The position numbers and the translations under genes were made by a program. A stretch of 64,000 bases of DNA from Pinus tabuliformis (Eukaryota; Streptophyta; Pinopsida; Pinales; Pinaceae): NCBI GenBank assembly GCA_031772625.1, contig CM062816.1, positions 632,307,269 through 632,371,268 of the forward strand, read 5' to 3'. Shown here one piece after another: positions 60,791 through 64,000 of this stretch (positions are counted from its first letter, which is position 1; each line of letters opens with the position of its first letter). The notes below the pieces were generated by a model that saw nothing but the letters and a program-made list of their open reading frames with translations, did no database searches and was not told where the DNA came from.

Positions 60791-62696
60791 TTTAGTTTTT
60801 AAGTGTTTTGGAATTTTTGATTGAAATATGAAGAGTTTTTTTGTCACATATAAATTTGTGTTGTTTAAAATGTGGATTTGATAACATATAATTAAACACT
60901 CTAAAGAAGTTAGAGTGTTTGAATAATGGAGAATTCGCAACTCAAATTTTAAATTTGAATGAATTTCTACTCTATTCTAGGCACATAGTGTAAAGAGGTG
61001 TAGGAGTTGCTCGGAAAGTTATGGAAATTCCGGTTATATTAAGAGAAAATACGGTAAGGATTTTTGTAAATCTAAGTTATAGTTGTTAAACTTCATAATT
61101 TTTGGTGTCTTAGACATTTTTGATGGTGCTGAATCCATTTCCACCATCAAAAACACGATTCAAACACTGCCTTTATAAGGTTTCTTGAAAAAAAAAATTC
61201 CGGATTTCGGCCACCTTTGACCTTCAGGCAATTCCTCTACCTTGTTAGACGACTCCTATTCTAGGTAAAGAAGACTAAAAAATTCCTATTAATTTTTTTA
61301 ATTATATTTTAATATTATTCATATTATCAATGATAAAATTTAATAACAATACATGTAAATTATAATAGTTATTATTAATATTTTTAGTGAACTTTTATTA
61401 ATGTTTAGTTATATTTAAGATCTTCTTTGATTGGTTAATTTGGTAATATTAATATTCAAATAAATAAATACCAAGGAATAAGATAAATAGAAACTGATTT
61501 TTTTGGAACAAATGCACTTTAAAATATAATATGGGAGAGATGTGTAATATAATGTAAGAAGATTTGTGTGTCTAACATATTTTAAACAAATCTAAAAGAA
61601 AACAGGTATGAATAGATGTAATGGTGTAAAATAATAATTATGTAACCATATTTAATTTAGTTAATAAGCGCATAAAAATTTATTACTTATGACAAAATTA
61701 CAATATAATAATATTCTTAACCATTGAGATTATCCCCAATTTACCTAATCTTAATCTATAAAAAAAATTAACAAGCAAAATTAATAAATTGGAAAAATAT
61801 AAAGTACAAAACCCTAGACTATAACCAAGCCATGGGCCATAACACTTTTCTCAAAAGCTACTTTAACACAAATAAATCCAAGGACTAAAAATGAATGGTT
61901 TAGTAAGTTATATACTTGTGTGATATTTATATATAATATTTTAAATTAAAAAATTCATAGTTTAATAATATTCTTAAAATGAGTTAAAATTAATAAAACA
62001 TAATTAATATTAATGTAGGTAGTTAAATTTGACCATCAAAATTTACATAGTAATAAATTTATTATACAAAATATGTGCCAGGTCCATTAAACATATATAT
62101 ATGATACTTTAACAATAATGATAGTTAATAATATATATGAAAGTACTTTATGTATTTTTTATGCTGCATAATCAATTTATGTATTCAAAAGTGTATTTTA
62201 AAATATAAGAAATCACAATTTTGCTAGAAATTATATTTTTAGATTTTCTCTGGAAAAAGAAATCCATTTTCTCTATTCGTTACACTGAACATAAATAAAT
62301 TTCAGATAATAATTAAATTTATATTAATTTAGAAGTTTAAATTCCAAGCATTAAAAATTAATAATTTAAAAAATAATATTTTTTTTTTGTGAATTTTATA
62401 TTATAATTTTATTCATTTTAATTTGAGGTCTACCAAACTGAAAGATGAAAACTCTTAAATACTTTAAAATTGTATTATTTTAAAAAATTAAGATGAATTT
62501 AGGATAAATTTCATAGTTTAAATAGTTTATGATTTGATTATTTAAAAATTTAATATCTTTTAGGTATATTTTTAAATTCTGAAATTAATTAAAAAATGTT
62601 AAAATATTAAATCTGAGTTAATAGTAATAAGAGGTTTTGAGAATATTTAATTTATTACATATTTTAAAATAAATTTTAATTATCTCTCGGGTGTGA

Positions 62697-63110
62697 TTCA
62701 AGAGACGCGGCAGCTTAGGTTATTGGGTCCACTATTCTTTGTTAGATTCAATGGAAGTCATTAAATTTTTCCGGTGGTTTTTGATGCATTTTGTTGATAT
62801 ATCATGGTTTGATGTTTCTATAAACTGTTTAGTGTTGTTGCAAATGATGTTTAGAGTTTTGGATTTGTTATTAGGTTAATATATGGTTAAAAATACTTCG
62901 TTTTAACTATTTTTAGGAAGATTTTTTAAAGTACCGATGAAAGTTAAGGATGGGATGTTAAAGTGATGGAGTGTTAGATTTTATTAAATGGTTGTTATTA
63001 AAGAAGACACCGAGAAGCATGATTTTGAGTTTTTGGATGGAGGGTTGAATTTTTAATGTTAATAGTTGACTTCACAATATAATTTAATTGTTAGGTTTAG
63101 AGGTGTTGTT
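62697..63110. repeat. Dispersed ~410-bp repeat, copy 3
   Basis: Collinear with 60377-60790: CAAGAGACGCGGCAGC start, TTGGGTCCAC, TTGATGCATTTTGTTGATATATCATG, TACCGATGAAAG, and TTTTTAATGTTAATAGTTGA near the end. Confidence 0.6.
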
Positions 63111-64000
63111 GTTGTTTAACTACTAATTTATATTTATCTTAAAGTTGTTTAGTAGATCTAAGGTTAAGATGAATCTAGACTAGTTTAATTTTTTCTTCTA
63201 AATCAGTGATACTCGACATGAATACCATGGATTCTCACAAACCTAGAGCTCAAAAATCCCTAGTAATTTGACCAAGTCAGGTTTACCTTAATATTTTAAT
63301 TTAAAACTATTTTTATTTTAAAATAGAGTTATTTTTATTTTTATTGAGATTTTTTTTATTGGTAAAATCTTAAAGTTTTTTTTTTTTTTTTTGTTTAAAA
63401 TGAGGTTGTAATATCATTGAAGATAAGCTATTGTAAAACTGAAAACTCAGTGTTGTTGAATAATTTAATAATATTAATTCTTATAGTAATATTACAAAAA
63501 AATTATTCTTCTAATTCTTAATTACAAGAATATTACACGGATTAATTCTTAATTCTTAATTCTTATATTGAGAAGAATTTATATTATTCTTTGTCAAAAA
63601 AAATTATTTTCCAAGTTGATATATTTTATGAGTTTTAGAGGTAATGAGTCATAGTTTTAGAAAAGCTATGAATAGGTCACATTGAGTAAATGTCAGATAT
63701 CTCATTTCATAGAGTAAAGAATTTGAAATGTACATTACAAGCACCAAGTGAAATAAATTTGTTTCATACAATAATAAAGTAATTCTCATATCTACTCTCG
63801 CCTAAAGTGAAAATGAAATGCTTCTGGACTTATTAGTCACGTTACCATCATAAAATCACTAGTCTTGTTACCATCATGGTTCATAACTCATATAATATTA
63901 CATTTATATTAATATATCTATTCTTGTTACCATCATAACGCCTCAAATTTTAAATTTATATTAAAGCTAGGTTTAGATCTTAATTTAGATTAAGGGACAC

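Larger units (their letters stand above)
59401..64000. other. AT-rich intergenic DNA at right end
   Basis: Apart from the dispersed repeats, this stretch is strongly AT-rich with many stops in all frames. No gene, RNA gene or clear transposon terminus was found. Confidence 0.6.

Overview
The window is nuclear DNA from a land plant. The evidence is an intron-split RPA1-type gene with a plant-style zinc ribbon, KUP/HAK and YIF1 exon fragments with normal GT-AG borders, an AP2-domain gene, Ty1/copia- and Gypsy-like LTR debris, a LINE, and AT-rich intergenic DNA. The repeat-heavy, slowly decaying look would fit a large-genome plant such as a gymnosperm, but the lineage cannot be fixed from this sequence.

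About 80% of the window is a head-to-tail array of a roughly 18-kb unit: unit 1 (1-17947), unit 2 (17948-35923) and a shorter unit 3 (35924-51046). Each unit holds, in order: an LTR piece; a 2.3-kb segment of unknown origin; a minus-strand mosaic of KUP/HAK and YIF1 exon fragments, with a foldback element inside the KUP part; an apparently intact two-exon RPA1 gene on the plus strand; a decayed ORF segment (copy A); a 1.4-kb palindromic AT-rich satellite; a second copy of the decayed segment (copy B); and a flank. In units 1 and 2 about 4.3 kb of retroelement DNA follows (a Gypsy-like LTR and gag remnant, then an oppositely oriented copia-like leader, PBS and LTR). This DNA bridges the unit junctions, so unequal exchange between retroelement copies is an attractive mechanism for the amplification. 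Because position 1 already lies in the same PBS/LTR sequence, the array probably extends to the left of the window.

Unit 3 differs in two ways. A 5'-truncated LINE (37744-38841) with a 4-bp target duplication and a (CAT)n tail sits inside it, and it ends at 51046 where units 1 and 2 enter the retroelement. The three RPA1 reading frames all encode 596 residues and differ at only seven positions, so gene dosage has been raised locally with all copies open.

From 51047 the DNA is unique, AT-rich and gene-poor. An inverted 2.3-kb copy of the start of the unit lies at 54472-56813, making widely spaced inverted repeats with the array. An AP2-domain transcription-factor exon (58225-58900, minus) with an overlapping upstream ORF follows. 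The last 4.6 kb is AT-rich, with a diverged dispersed repeat of about 410 bp and no recognisable gene.

The only reading frames I would call plausible genes are the three RPA1 copies and the AP2 exon. KUP/HAK, YIF1, the copy A/B ORF and the gag are remnants.
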